A DNA stretch of 64,000 bases from Pyrrhosoma nymphula (taxonomy: Eukaryota; Arthropoda; Insecta; Odonata; Coenagrionidae). Of this stretch, positions 10,177-21,559 are shown in pieces (the first letter of the stretch is position 1; each line of letters starts with the position of its first letter). The translations under genes were made by a program, and so were the position numbers. The stretch is from NCBI GenBank assembly GCA_963573305.1, contig OY754329.1, positions 14,661,200-14,725,199 of the forward strand. Reading direction: 5' to 3'. Under the pieces are notes generated by a model. It worked only from the letters and a program-made list of their open reading frames with translations. It made no database searches and was not told the DNA's origin.

Positions 10177-10507
10177 TACACTGGAGTCCAGCTAATCCGA
10201 GGTGATTGGGACTGGACACTGATCGGATGGCGAAATTTTCGGAATATCTGAAAAAATGCATTATTACTTTTAAAAAACTTTATTTCGTGTATTGATACAA
10301 TATTGAATACATTTAGGTAATTTGAATTGAATTGAATAACACAATAGACAATAAATATAGTACCTACATTAAAATTTAAATTACACAATTGATGTATTAA
10401 AATATTGTATGCTTGTACCATACGCAAAGTTCACTATTCCGGAAGATCTGTTCGGAATAACAGAACTTTAGGATTATCGGTGCTCAGATTCGCGGGACTC
10501 GAGTGTA
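10177..10507. mobile_element. MITE of pogo/Tigger type (~330 bp)
   Basis: Inverted ends match: TATACACTGGAGTCCAGC at 10175 and, read on the other strand, TATACACTCGAGTCCCGC ending at 10509. The similarity extends about 20 bp further with mismatches, and TA flanks fit a TA target site. The interior is A/T-rich with no coding capacity. The GAGTCC...CTAATCCGA termini resemble Tigger-like TIRs. Confidence 0.65.
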
Positions 10508-10519
10508 TATCCTCAGACA

Positions 10520-11585
10520 CTCCAACTTCACAATCCTTGCACATACCCAACTTCTCCGGTCTTAATAATAAATTCAGAAGCCTGAATTCGATTTGTAAGA
10601 ACAATATCGTTCCATTTCAGAGGAAGCGGGGTAGTAGAGACGTAGGAGAGGCTTGAGAGAGAGGAGTGGAGGGAGGAAACGAAGACTGAGGAAATATTGT
10701 GGACACAAAGAGGTTACATCATGCAGTAGTACATTCCAATAAACCCGGTGGGAATCCCCAAAACTAGTCCATTTGGACATAAAATCCACAGCCATGACAT
10801 TTGAGATAGTTTGAGCGAAAAATCACTTCACCTAGAATTTGATGAATTTAGCCTAATTATAAAGAAAAAACTATCATCTTTCCAATTATATCAAAATATC
10901 AACCCCTAGCCGAACTACTTTTTGAGCAATTTTCCTAGAAACATAAGCTGTTTTACATGGGATACATTACGGCTGTGCGCTCCAGAGGAAGAATATTTTT
11001 AAAAATAGGAACTTATAGCACCTATATTTCGTCAAAAAACTAACGGTGTGTCTATTGCATGTTTTCTCAACTATTTATAAAAAATAATCTATTACTGATC
11101 ACAGTTATTTTTACAGAATCGCCAAAAAAAACCTGCTGTTTGAAGGGTTATCAGCCGTAAGGCGGGAAAAAATGAGTCAAGTTAGAGACTTATGTAGATT
11201 TATTTATTTAATGACTGAGAATTTTGGTCATGTATAACTATATTTTTTTCACCATTAATATTACAATATTTATTTCATACTTCTTACAGACGCTGAAATA
11301 AAAAAATAAAATTTGAATATGGTATCCATCATGACTAGGGAACTATCTCGCTCAAACCACCCGAAGGAGAGAAATATATGTAGCACCCGAGTCTTGAACC
11401 ATAGGGGATGGAATGACAGAGGTAATGGAGATATAATTATACAGGTATCACTATAAACAAAGGCTGCAGGAGCTTCCACAACAAGTGAAAAACATAATTT
11501 GTCAATAAACATATCCATTTACATAGCTACGATACAAGATAACTTCAACTCCTAAGAGAGAGCGTGGTCTGAAAACACTTGGGCC
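10520..11585. other. AT-rich intergenic DNA
   Basis: No coding or structural feature recognised. A short match between 10737-10760 (CCAATAAACCCGGTGGGAAT) and 11644-11670 (CCCGTTGGGAAATCC) hints at remnants of one repeat family. Confidence 0.5.
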
Positions 11586-11587
11586 AC

Positions 11588-11628
11588 CCAAATGACGATG
11601 GCATTCTCAAGCCGTCGAAATATCGATT
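11588..11628 (+). ncRNA. Degenerate hammerhead-like motif
   Basis: ATGACGA (11592-11598), a stem-II-like GGC...GCC, then GAAA (11617-11620) and TATC. The essential C3 is A, so catalysis is unlikely. It is read as a decayed PLE terminus. Confidence 0.35.
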
Positions 11629-11639
11629 AAAAACATCAC

Positions 11640-13830
11640 CAAAAACCCGTTGGGAAATCCTAAAACTCCTCCTTATTGTATATATTATTTCATGACGTGT
11701 GATATAACTTGTTATATAGCTTCAATGTGGAGACACTGCATCAGGTAGTTATTTAATTATCATTCCAGACCGAAACAGGATTAAAATTCAGTTTGAGATA
11801 TTTATCGACGTTTTGCCTTTTGAAATTTAAAGTGTACTAAAATCTTGCTAGTGTCTACTCGTGCTCCACAAAAATAACGGTTGCCGTAGCTTATATACCT
11901 CTTCCCAACGATAGCGAAGAATTCGTGCTCCAGTCAGGATTTTGGCCCTTACGGTAGAACCTCTAATATAAGCACCTTCGATAACATGCCCTGATATTTT
12001 CATATATTGCAAATAAATTATGCCTTAGTCGATCTGTGAAAAAATAATTGGGAGTGATCGGCCATTTAGCGCTGATAACAGGATTTGAAAATAGTCATTT
12101 TCAGGCTAAAATTACATTGATCTTATGGCGGAATGGTGTCGTCCCTCACTTCAACATTTTATTTCTCGAGATTTTCCTCGACAAGGCTACCTCAAAAACG
12201 ACCATATGGTGATTAAATAATCAACGGATACAATGAATGTTTTCTGATTACCTTATCGCCCATTTAATGCAGATATTTATGATTGAAAAGCGATGAAGAG
12301 TCTTACTTTCGTCCCGTAGCCACCAACTGAAACAGACTTGGCAACTATATACGAGGGGTAAACAAAAACATTGTGGTGAAACTATGCAAACAAAAAAAGG
12401 TGCCGGGCCGGAGTGAAACTATTATATGTTGACAGCTATACAGTGTTGTCGAGTTCATCGTCAGCAATTACATATAATACATTTGTTTTAATTACGTTTA
12501 CATTAAAAGAGCAAAAGCACTCACTAGTTCTGTTGTTTTAATTCATCCCTAATTTTCTAATTATGCAGCTTTACTGCAGTTCCAGAGAAAGTTTTTAAAT
12601 TCCTCTGAGACATGGCGTAAATATAAAAGCCATTCTTTATATGACAGGATTACTTTATTTGAAGAAAACTCATGTACTGTACAGCCATGTTGATTGATTA
12701 AAAATTATTCTCAATTATTATTAATAACATTTTGAGCCATTTTATCTTGTTTCTGACGAGTTTATCTATGTAATGAAAGCAGTACTTCGAAGCGCAGGTT
12801 CTACCTTTAGCTAATCGTCAAGTTCCATTTCCATCATATGAACAATTATCAACTGTAGTGTAACACAGTATTAAACGTTAACAAACGAAATCTTGGAACC
12901 CTTCCTGGAAAATAAATCGCTTACTACAGTGCGAACTTTGTTTGTTACGGCTATGAAAGATAAGCACACAATTATCCAACATGTGTTTTCAAATCACTTA
13001 CGCCATAAGGTTTTCCACACCACCACTTATATGTGTGGCAACCGTGTGTTGCGTTACGCTATCACGAAACTTCTATACCTACAAAGAAAGAAATATGTGA
13101 CGAACAAGGCTCACTTTTAATCCTCCATCATTGTACGTGAAGGATGGGAAAGATTGTGAAATATAAATTTGACACAAAAGCAGAGTTGGGTTATTTCCAC
13201 AATGACTGCTGATATCACCTAAACCCGATGCTAATATTCCCTTAATCACACACGGAGAATCCCCTATCCCATAGTATATCTAACGGCAATCACCAAGTTG
13301 CATGGATGAACATTTAATAAAGCTTAAGTTAATAACGCGGCCCTGGTATTACACAGGCCTAGGCGTACGCCTGTATTTTCAGAACTACATCGAACGTTAG
13401 GTTTTCCTTCTTATTGGAAGGTTTCTCTTTCATCTCATTGGTTATTCTAACCTGTTCGTGTTACTGTACGCTGAAAACACTCGATAGCATACCAACCCTA
13501 TTATGGAAATATTGCTTTCGTCATTACTAACATTGTAGTACTGAGTTTTCTTGCAATGGACTACATGTTATTTAATCTCATTTCTTGCTCTAAAGCGTGG
13601 CGTTTTACTACCGCTAGTATTTAAATAACATCTTTGATGTACGAACATTTAAGAAACTTGAATTTTATAGAAAATTTGTAAAAAGAAAATGAGATTTTCT
13701 GGGTCAAAGAAAGTCAGGCTGGTCACTAAAGAGCTGGCAACAAACAAGAATAAAGTAGAGCAGTTGAATAACTTCGGTAATTTGCAGTAAATACATGGGC
13801 TTAATAGCCAAGACATTAGAAGGACAATAG
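11640..13830. other. AT-rich intergenic DNA
   Basis: No supported gene. The open frame 12893-13120 has no recognisable domain. Confidence 0.5.
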
Positions 13831-13859
13831 TGATAAATTAAGAAGTGTTTAGAAATAGA

Positions 13860-14275
13860 ACAGAGTCGAAGACGGGAAATTCGTTGAAAGATGTAAAAAA
13901 AGAGAATAGCGAAGAGTTTAAAATGGAGTGCTGCGCTGCATGGTGCAGAAACGTGGACTTTGAGACAGTAAGACGAGAATAGGTTGCTGGTGTTTGAAAT
14001 GTGGATGTGGAGGAGAATGGAGAAAGTGCAGTGGACGGAAATGAAGATAAATGAGGAAGTGGTTGATGTGGTGGGTGTGGAGTGGACACTTCTATTGGAG
14101 ATCAGGAGTAGGAAGAGTAAGTGGTTGGAAGAGGTGAAGTGTTATCTCCGCTAACGGCCATGATTGAGGTGTGGATGTTGGTAAAGCGGATAAGGAGAAG
14201 AAGGAGTAAAGGTTTTGTGGACGGGATGAAGAATGGTAGGACGCATTCCGGGATGAAGAAAGAAATTATCTAGGT
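13860..14275 (+). pseudogene. 3' fragment of a LINE ORF2
   Basis: Conceptual translation gives GAETWTLRQ, then FEMWMWRRMEKVQWTEMK and WTLLLEIRSRKSKWLEEV. This is the typical C-terminal block of RTE/R1-type LINE ORF2 proteins (ETWTLRK...FEMW.WRRM...RK..W.GH). Stops and frame changes are present and no 5' part or tail could be assigned. Confidence 0.65.
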
Positions 14276-14544
14276 AGATACTGGTCTGCTCCTGTAAAAA
14301 TCTGAAGGGTTTTATGCTCTCTTTGGTTTTAACCGACCTTGCCCGGTTGACTACTCTAAAAAAATAAATACAAACATTATTTTCCTATCTCTTTACAAGC
14401 TACAACGTCACCAATGAATGGCCGATAAAAGAGTTTCACTATACGCATGACACTGCTTGAATTGCATTGAATTACTGCATTGAATTAACCCTATCATATT
14501 TTTGGTAAGTTTCTTTTGAATTTCTGCGATATAATAATTATACT

Positions 14545-14595
14545 TTTTAGCAACAGTTTCGCCTTGCTATTCTGCTGGTTTCGTCAGGCTTTCTA
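14545..14595 (-). ncRNA. Hammerhead-like motif of the PLE left terminus
   Basis: On the minus strand CTGACGA (14587-14581), stem-II region, GAAA (14560-14557), then CTGTTGC. Near-identical to the motif at 17185, but stem II is weakened by a substitution (ACC for GCC). Confidence 0.5.
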
Positions 14596-15221
14596 TATCA
14601 AAAATCAACTTCGAGCAAATGCTAAAGGTACTTATTTGGCGAAACTACTTATCTCCGACTCAGACATCATCTTCAACGCTTATACGTCTTCTACGCAGAA
14701 CACTATTACAATATTATTGATAATTAGGAAATTCCGCGGGAAATAGTAGCTATAAACATTCCATAATTACCGCTTTCGAATGTTTTCCGCTTGCCGAAGT
14801 TTTTCCGTGCATTTCATTGGTCGATTCTTGTAGCCTCGTATGCGGGCGCCGACTCAAAAGTATTTCATAGCGCAAGCGCGAATTTCGCTCATTGTAGCGC
14901 AAGTCGTGAGAACCATGATCGCAGCGAATGCGCTACAGGGAAAAATTGCGTTATGGGTAGCGATAGCGATAACGAAAAATAAAGAACCATGATCGCGCCC
15001 CAGATCATTAGAAAAAAATTAGGGAACTAGACTACAGAACGGACAGATTTAAAATGACATTTTTCCCACGAACTATAAGGAACCATAACAGCGGCCAATG
15101 AGACTTTTATCTAGGTTTGTCGATAGGTAGTGTAGCTCTTAGTAGTAGTAGTACTCCCTAATACTTGAATCCTTATCTGTTACCTAGTACTAACCACACG
15201 CCGTACATGTATTCTACATAA

Positions 15222-15477
15222 GTCTTGAGTCTCTGTACATTTGTGTAGTTGCAAAATACATATAAATTAACGGTCCCTCTCCATTGTGAATATATCTGTA
15301 GTGTAGTGCATGCTTGTGAAGCATCACCTCGTGACAAGCATTAGCGATTTATGCTAATGCATAATTAGTCGTAGTTACACTAAATTTAGGGTATAGTCTA
15401 ATGCATGTTGATGAGTATTCACTCCCTGCCACACACCCCTGAGGTGGCTTACAGGGTATTTTTTGTAGATGTAGATA
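15222..15477 (+). mobile_element. Short retroposon sharing the CR1-like LINE 3' tail
   Basis: A 256-bp unit starts at GTCTTGAGTCTCTG and ends TGTAGATGTAGAT. A second copy with the same start and end is at 63115-63372. Its last ~60 bp (CCCTGCCACACACCCC...GGTGGCTTACAGGGTA, then TAGATG repeats) resemble the 3' end of the LINE at 53160-53260. This suggests mobilisation by that LINE family's reverse transcriptase. No clear pol III boxes were seen. Confidence 0.65.
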
Positions 15478-16176
15478 TCTTTGAGGAAATCGGTTTTTAT
15501 TAAAGATATTTGAACGACCATACAAAAGGGGAGGTTCAAATGAGTAAAATTAACGGCCGTACTAGAATTTATGACGCCTTAATACAAAAGTTGATGGCTG
15601 CCATTATTGGCATGAAATCACTTGTCGCCGCTAGAGACACTGAAGTCTAGTTCGACGTAAATAGGTGCGAGTAGTTCGGTATTAGGTTAATTTTAAAGCG
15701 TTTAGGCCTTTTTAAATGGAGGAAACCATGAAACAAAGTGGATTCATAAAGGTTTAAATAATGCTTGTGATTAAGGCTTTGAAATATTGAAAAAATTGTG
15801 CACTATCAGGAAAAATGTCCAAATAACATGAAAATAAAATGATTGCTTACCTAATGAATAGGCTACAGGATGAAAGAACATCGAATTATAAATCCGAGAA
15901 TAAAACATTGCAAAATCCACGGAAAATTGCAGAAAATGTTAGGGAAAACAGAAAAATCAAAGCGAAAACCGAGTCAAAACCTACAATAAAATTGCAAACG
16001 CACCTTGTATTTTTTTACTGTGATTTCATTTATCATTTCTATATCATGTTAATTAATGGATAGCAAGAAGACGCTTCTACACAAGTACTTTTCTTAAACT
16101 TCTATACTTTTGTTTCCATAGTTATTTTTTCCTTTATGACTATAAAATATCCACTCTGCGTTCAAAGTTTTTTCGG

Positions 16177-16400
16177 AATGGAGTTGTTGCGGTGGCTAGG
16201 GCCCTGGCTTCCCACCCTGAAGGACCTGGGTAAGAATCTCGGCGGTGGAGGGTATTTTAAAATGAAGTCCCGGTCCCTAATTGATTGCCATGTGGAGGAC
16301 ACAACAAGTGCATTCTCCGGCCGTCAGATGGGGCGGTAAACTGTGGCTGTTGTGTGACTTTTGTTAAGAGCAAGCTAATGCTGACTCTGGGTGTCCTTCG
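16177..16400 (+). mobile_element. tRNA-derived SINE
   Basis: An A-box-like GTGGCTAGGGCCCTGG is followed about 30 bp later by the B-box-like GGGTAAGAATCTC. A tRNA-unrelated body follows (CCGGTCCCTAATTGATTGCC, CATTCTCCGGCCGTCAGATG). Layout and boxes fit a SINE. The open frame 16136-16339 across it is incidental. Confidence 0.6.
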
Positions 16401-16631
16401 ATCGTAGCTCTTTTCTAAAAATAATATATTTACTTCTACCTACTCTCCTATCCTTAGTGACGCAAATGGCATTGGCTGTCCGTCACCATTCCTCAAATAG
16501 CCAATTTTTCAATTGCGTACTTCTATTATTCCATTCCCTATTTAAGTTTTATGAGGGCCCAACACGGAATCAGTAAAAAAAACTTTGAAAAATTCTTCAA
16601 TCCTGTGTCATTTATTGAATGCTTTATTCTA

Positions 16632-16745
16632 GGGATGGGCAATTTAAAATAATATCGATATATATCGTATCAATATTTAAAACATGTATCGATAGTTATC
16701 GAGCCAAAATAATCGATATTTTGATTTTTCGATAATTTGGCCAAA
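16632..16745. mobile_element. hAT-like element end (partial)
   Basis: The stretch starts TAGGGATGGGCAA, a typical hAT terminal sequence, followed by clustered ATATCGATA-type subterminal motifs. No matching right end was found, so it is truncated. Confidence 0.4.
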
Positions 16746-16799
16746 ACAAGTGGTTCCTTAAAGTTTCCATCTTAGAGGAGCTAAAGATCCATTATCTCC

Positions 16800-17085
16800 C
16801 ACAATGTTTGAAGGCATATACAAAATTTTCTGTAGTTGCGGAAAATCATATGCTGGCCAGAGATAGGATGCAGACTGATGGAACACGAACGGGCTATTCG
16901 GAAGAAAGGTAGGTAACACTCTGCCGTGGCTGAGCACACACTTTTAGAAGGTCACAGTATTGACATCAAAAGGGCGAAAGTTGTATGTAATAAATCATCT
17001 ATTATCCACGAATCATCAGGGAAGCCATTGAAATAAAAAAGGCCTAACAACCTAAACAGAGAAGATGGCTACAAACTTCCTTAGA
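16800..17085 (+). pseudogene. Penelope-like element GIY-YIG endonuclease remnant
   Basis: Across several frames the translation reads a GIYKIFCSCGKSYAGQ-like motif (GIY...YIG block). Then come ERAIR-like and EH...EGHSIDI-like blocks, the REAIEI-like segment (AATCATCAGGGAAGCC) and an NREDGYKL-like end. This is the order found in PLE C-terminal endonuclease domains. Stops and frameshifts make it non-functional. It ends about 90 bp before the terminal hammerhead motif. Confidence 0.6.
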
Positions 17086-17175
17086 CGTGGAAAAGACTTT
17101 TGCAAAACTCAAGTATTAATTAATCATGCTACATAATAATCGCCGAAGTTTGTTTATTTATTTTTTATTGCTGGT

Positions 17176-17228
17176 TCAGAAAGCCTGACGAAGCCAGCAG
17201 AATAGCACGGCGAAACTGTTGCTAAAAA
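17176..17228 (+). ncRNA. Hammerhead-ribozyme motif of the PLE right terminus
   Basis: CTGACGA (17185-17191), stem II AGCC...GGC, GAAA (17212-17215), and a minimal stem III of AC/GT with one loop base. Predicted cleavage is after T17220. Stem I pairs AGC (17182-17184) with GCT (17221-17223). All core positions are consistent with a type I hammerhead with the very short stem III known from PLEs. Confidence 0.6.
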
Positions 17229-17319
17229 GTATAATTATATAGCAGAAATCCAAAAGAAAATTATCAAAATTAAAATGAACTGCGAAAATCTACGAAAAAA
17301 ATAAACCTATCATATGGAA

Positions 17320-19900
17320 TTTTTCATTTCCGCACCATAGACATTGATTAAAAACGGTAATACATATTAATGACTAAATCAACTGAGAATTTAATATCGT
17401 GAAATAATTTGTTAAGTATGTATTTCGGTTTACAAGATGTAACATGCAATTCCAAAACATATTTGTAACTATGAGTATAACGTGAAGACCGGTTCACTGC
17501 AGAAAGAGGTGAGCGAGAAGGAAACCATGAACTTGAAAAGCTAAGTTTTTTTAAATACCCCTCCCTATAAATGACAATCCAACAACCTTCCGTCTCCTTC
17601 GCGTGTGAAACTCAACAGGCTCTCGCTGCCAATTCCGCCGCCCAGCAGCTTGACGGTTTCCTCGGTGACGCAATCAAGCGAACAAACCCTAGGCAGGAGA
17701 TGAGGAAGACTCCGTTAATGTCGCCATCCCTCCCTCCCATTGGTCTCCTTCAATCTTCAAACAAGGGCGAGGAGGAGAACAACACCAAGAAGACTTAGAC
17801 CGCTTAAATTTCTCTAATGTGGAGACTGAATTACCTCCGCTGTGGAAATGCAAAACACGAGGGAACAAAATACATAAAAGTATTCCTTTGCACGAAGGAC
17901 GCAGGAATGGACATCAAGAATAGCGGTTGACTCCCGTCTCTCCCTTCCTTGTACACGCAAGTAAATTTTGCTTTTCAGTGAGCTTCCTAATCGCATCAGG
18001 AAATGTTGGTATTCGCTCGTAATTTGTCTCTTCGATGCAGAAGAAAGTAGAGGTCACGTATTCATACGCTAGCATCAATAGATGCTAGATCAATAGATGC
18101 TAGATCAATAGATGCTAGATCAATAGCTAGTAATATAGATGGTCGAGGTCTCGCAATACTATAAAAAAAGATGCATTTACCACAATAGTAAGATTTACTG
18201 GATCACGAGACATTAATGCACCCAGGATGTGAGATGAAAGAGGATGCATACGGAACTAAATCGATCCTACACGGAAAAAGCGTAGACTACATTTTGAACG
18301 CTGTCACTAAACACCATTTTGCACCGCTACATCCGCACAGATTTTTACTAACGATCTCTATACCCAAGTTTTATAAAATTCTGCGAAATAACAACCTAAC
18401 TATAAACTAATAAAATGTTAGCGTATTATTATTTTGAAGAAAATGTGTAACCGCATTCTCCCAAAGCACTTTGCCAAAGCACAAAGCCATCGAGTGATTT
18501 TGATGAAAAAAACAGATTTAATAATTTAAGGTAAAAAAAGCGTCTTGACTCTGGGAAAACTCTTTTTTACAAGATATTGGGCAAACAACTGTATTTTTGA
18601 CATTAAAATGAAGTTATTATTAATGTGCCTACTCCATTTTTGTTATACCGTTGCTATGGATTCAAATAAATTTACCAGCTTATTTATAAGACTTTTTTTA
18701 TCACCCTTTTCAAGGTAATCATCAAATGCCATCTTCACTGTTACATCAGAGGTTTTACGAATACGGATGTTAATTTTATGAGCCAGAGAAGTGAGCGGCT
18801 AGCGAACATGCAACTACATGATTTTCTATGACGTTCGAAACTCCAAATTACTCAGCACATGTGATTTTTTCATGAATTCGCCTGATAAAAAATTACAATC
18901 CGATCAAGGATAGGTACCCAGATATGAGATGTTATGCACTGAAAACATAGGTCTTTCATAAATAAACTTCACCATCAAGCGAGTATTTTCTTAAAATAAA
19001 AAAAAATTAAAACTAGCAGATATTGTATCAAACTCGTAGGTTATGTTGATTGCTCAAGGGTGACTCTTCCGCCCATTTTTACTCGTACTTATGTAGTTGG
19101 TAGTTACTTTTCAACTGTTCCAACTCAGCGGCGACTACATTTGACTCAGCAAAACTCGCCTCAATAGGAGATAACCAGATGGTCACGTATAAAGATGATT
19201 ATTTCGTGTAAATATTTACTTGTATCTATAGGAAATGCTTTTCCATTAAGTAAATAACTTCATTAAAAAGCATTTCCTATAGTTACATGTGAATAGTTGC
19301 AAAGAAAACCTACGCTTAGTCCTGCTGAAAGATTACGCAGGCCTATAAAAAAATATTTTTTTGGTCTATACCTAGGATTTTAGAACTGATTTTAGCTATA
19401 TAAATTTGGGTCGCCTAATCTAAATAAGAGATCAGTTTTTATCTATCAGCTCAACTTTTTTAGATACGTACACTTATCTAACAATGTTCTTTTCTATTCC
19501 ATGCATTCAAGTATGGGTGATTTAATCCTACTTAAGAACCATCTGCCCTCCAGTCAGTTCCATGAAAATCCTTAACATTCAACTAGAAAACTAGAAGGTT
19601 CAACCTTCAACGTTTCAACTAGAGTTGAGGTTAGTTTGTGAGTTCTCGCCGTGCTGGGTAGATCGAAGTGGGCCTCGCGTGATATTTCTGTTTAGGAAAG
19701 ACTTGTTATTAAGTTAACCTAAAAGCTACTGTGTTGTAGACTGCTGTATTTGTGTAGTAGAATGGAAATAAAATGAGTTCAAATAGAAGAACCTGTGTAA
19801 ATAATCCTGATATGTTTGGCTACATATGCAGAGTATACACTTTTTTATTTTTTCTATTTTTTTTTAAATAATAATAAACACTTGGTTGTTATTCCACACT
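17320..19900. other. AT-rich intergenic DNA
   Basis: No supported gene. Contains the 15-bp minisatellite at 18076 and a small imperfect inverted repeat at about 19230-19290 (TATAGGAAATGCTTTT / AAAAAGCATTTCCTATA). Confidence 0.5.
18076..18130. repeat. 15-bp tandem minisatellite
   Basis: Unit CAATAGATGCTAGAT repeated three times with a partial fourth, ending CAATAGCTAG. Confidence 0.9.
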
Positions 19901-19909
19901 TTATTGGAA

Positions 19910-19956
19910 ACAAAACGACCAGGGTTTCAGCATGTCATGCCATCATCAGGTGGCGG
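19910..19956 (-). ncRNA. Hammerhead-ribozyme motif, canonical core
   Basis: On the minus strand a perfect CTGATGA (19949-19943), stem II GGCAT/ATGCT with loop GAC, GAAA (19928-19925), and stem III ACC/GGT closed by CT. The base at the cleavage site is C (19917). Stem I starts C-G, A-U. Same family as the motif at 32103. No PLE coding region was recognised next to it. Confidence 0.6.
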
Positions 19957-20033
19957 AGTATACACGTTAAAAAAACACGAAAAACTGATATTAACTTTGT
20001 AAAGAGAGGTTATCTTGTATGATTTGGTGTTAG

Positions 20034-21555
20034 GTTTGGTGATCAGGATAAAACCTGGGCACCGCATCTGATCTGTAAAATGTGAACAGAACATTTACGA
20101 CAGTTGACTACCGGGAAAAGGAAAAGTCTGAAATTTGGCTTATCAATAATTTGGAGAGAACCCAAAAACCACTTTGATGAATATTATTTCAGCCTATTTG
20201 ATATTAATGGAATCAATCGAAACAATCATAGTGAGTGGAATTTTCCTGATTCAGTCTCTGCTAGATGCCCTGTCCTTCACTCAGAGGAAGTGCCGTTCCC
20301 AACATTTCATCTGCTACTAGAGCTCTGTGAGGACGAGTATTGTCCCTCTGATCACCCTTCTCATACTAATGAATGTGACCGTGATTATGAGGAGATGTTG
20401 TCAATTCCTCAAGTTTTCAACCAAGGTGAATTAAATGACCTCACAAGAGATCTCAACCTGTCAAAAGAAGTTTCTGAACGACTTGCTTCCAGGTCGATCG
20501 ACAAATATTTACTGAATCAAGGAAACAAAATTACCTTATATCGAACAAGAGAAAAGTATCTGCTACCCTTCTTCTCTCAAGAAGAAAATTTTGTCACAAT
20601 CTTAGAGGACTCCTGGGAAAAATGGGTCTTCCTGAATATTCTACAGATGATTCGCAACTATTTAGGCCAAGTTTGAAATATGCCATTCTACACAATGGGA
20701 ACAAATATAATTCAATACTAATTGCTCACTCAACGAATATGAAAGTACAATACGACACCATAGCTTTGGTCTTGGAGAAGATATAGTATCATGAACATCA
20801 ATGGGTAATTTGTGTGGACTTAAAAATGGTAAACTTTCTCCTTGGACAGCTAAGTGGCTACACCAAATATCCTTGCTTCGTGTGCCTCTGGGTTAGCAGA
20901 GACAAAACACACCACTGGGTTAGAAAAGATTGGCATTCAAGAGAAAACATTGACGTTGGGAAAAAGAATGTCACTAACTACCACTTAGTTGGACGAGATA
21001 AAATAATCGTTCCTCCACTGCATGTATAGCAGGGCCAAATGAAGCAGTTTGTAAAGGCTCTTGATAAGAACGGATCATGCATAAAGCAGGAATATTTGAC
21101 GGCCGTAATAAGACATCTCAATAAAGATCCTAGTTTAGTAAATTCCATGAATGAGGCTAAGCTAAGAGAAGAGGTATATTCTAAGTCCGTGGGCTAAGCT
21201 TAAAGACTGGAATTCATTTGTTGCAGTTGTCGGAAATTTTCTAGGCAAATTCATAGCTGAACACTATGTTGAAGTAATTAACGACATGCTAAACAATTTC
21301 AGATTCCTTGGGTGTAATATGAGAATTAAGGTGCACTATTTACACAGCCACTTAGACAATTTTCCGGAAAATTTATGAGACGTCAGTGAGGAGCAAGGTG
21401 AAAGACTTCACCATGATATTAAAACTAAGATGGAAAAACCAAGGAAGATGGGATACACACCTGATGACAGATTACTTCTGGAGTTTAAAAAGGGACTGTT
21501 CCAAAATAAATACAAGAATATCACAGAAAAAAAGTCTCCGAAGTGTTAAATGACT
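20034..21555 (+). pseudogene. Broken transposase-like gene of a multi-copy arthropod family
   Basis: The longest intact frame, 20104-20676, encodes FGLSIIWREPKNHFDEYYF, DLTRDLNLSKEVSERLASR and PFFSQEENFV. Shifted frames continue with YAILHNGNKYNSI, WVICVDLKMVNFLLGQ (20808 on), TKYPCFVCLWVSRDKTHHW, IIVPPLHV, MKQFVKALDKNGS and, near the end, HYLHSHLDNFPENL...EQGERLHHDI. I recognise these blocks from a protein family present in many copies in arthropod and cnidarian genomes, which suggests a transposon origin. The conserved D (CVDLK), H and E (EQGER) could be an RNase-H-type active site, but I cannot assign the superfamily. At least one premature stop (in the frame near 20081) and several frameshifts show it is dead. 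Confidence 0.5.
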
Positions 21556-21559
21556 ACAT

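Larger units (their letters stand above)
14500..17305 (+). mobile_element. Old Penelope-like element with inverted terminus and 10-bp TSD
   Basis: The direct repeat CCTATCATAT flanks the unit at 14490-14499 and 17306-17315. Just inside, 14500-14606 is an inverted copy of about 17171-17300. Both carry a hammerhead-like core, minus strand on the left and plus strand on the right. A degenerate GIY-YIG coding segment lies at 16800-17085, directly upstream of the right terminus. Other repeats (a short LINE-tail repeat, a tRNA-type SINE and a hAT-like end) are nested inside, so the copy is old. Confidence 0.7.

Noticed and set aside
12440..12480. Minus-strand GCTGACGATGAACTCGAC resembling a PLE hammerhead start
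   Set aside because: No GAAA segment or stem III follows.
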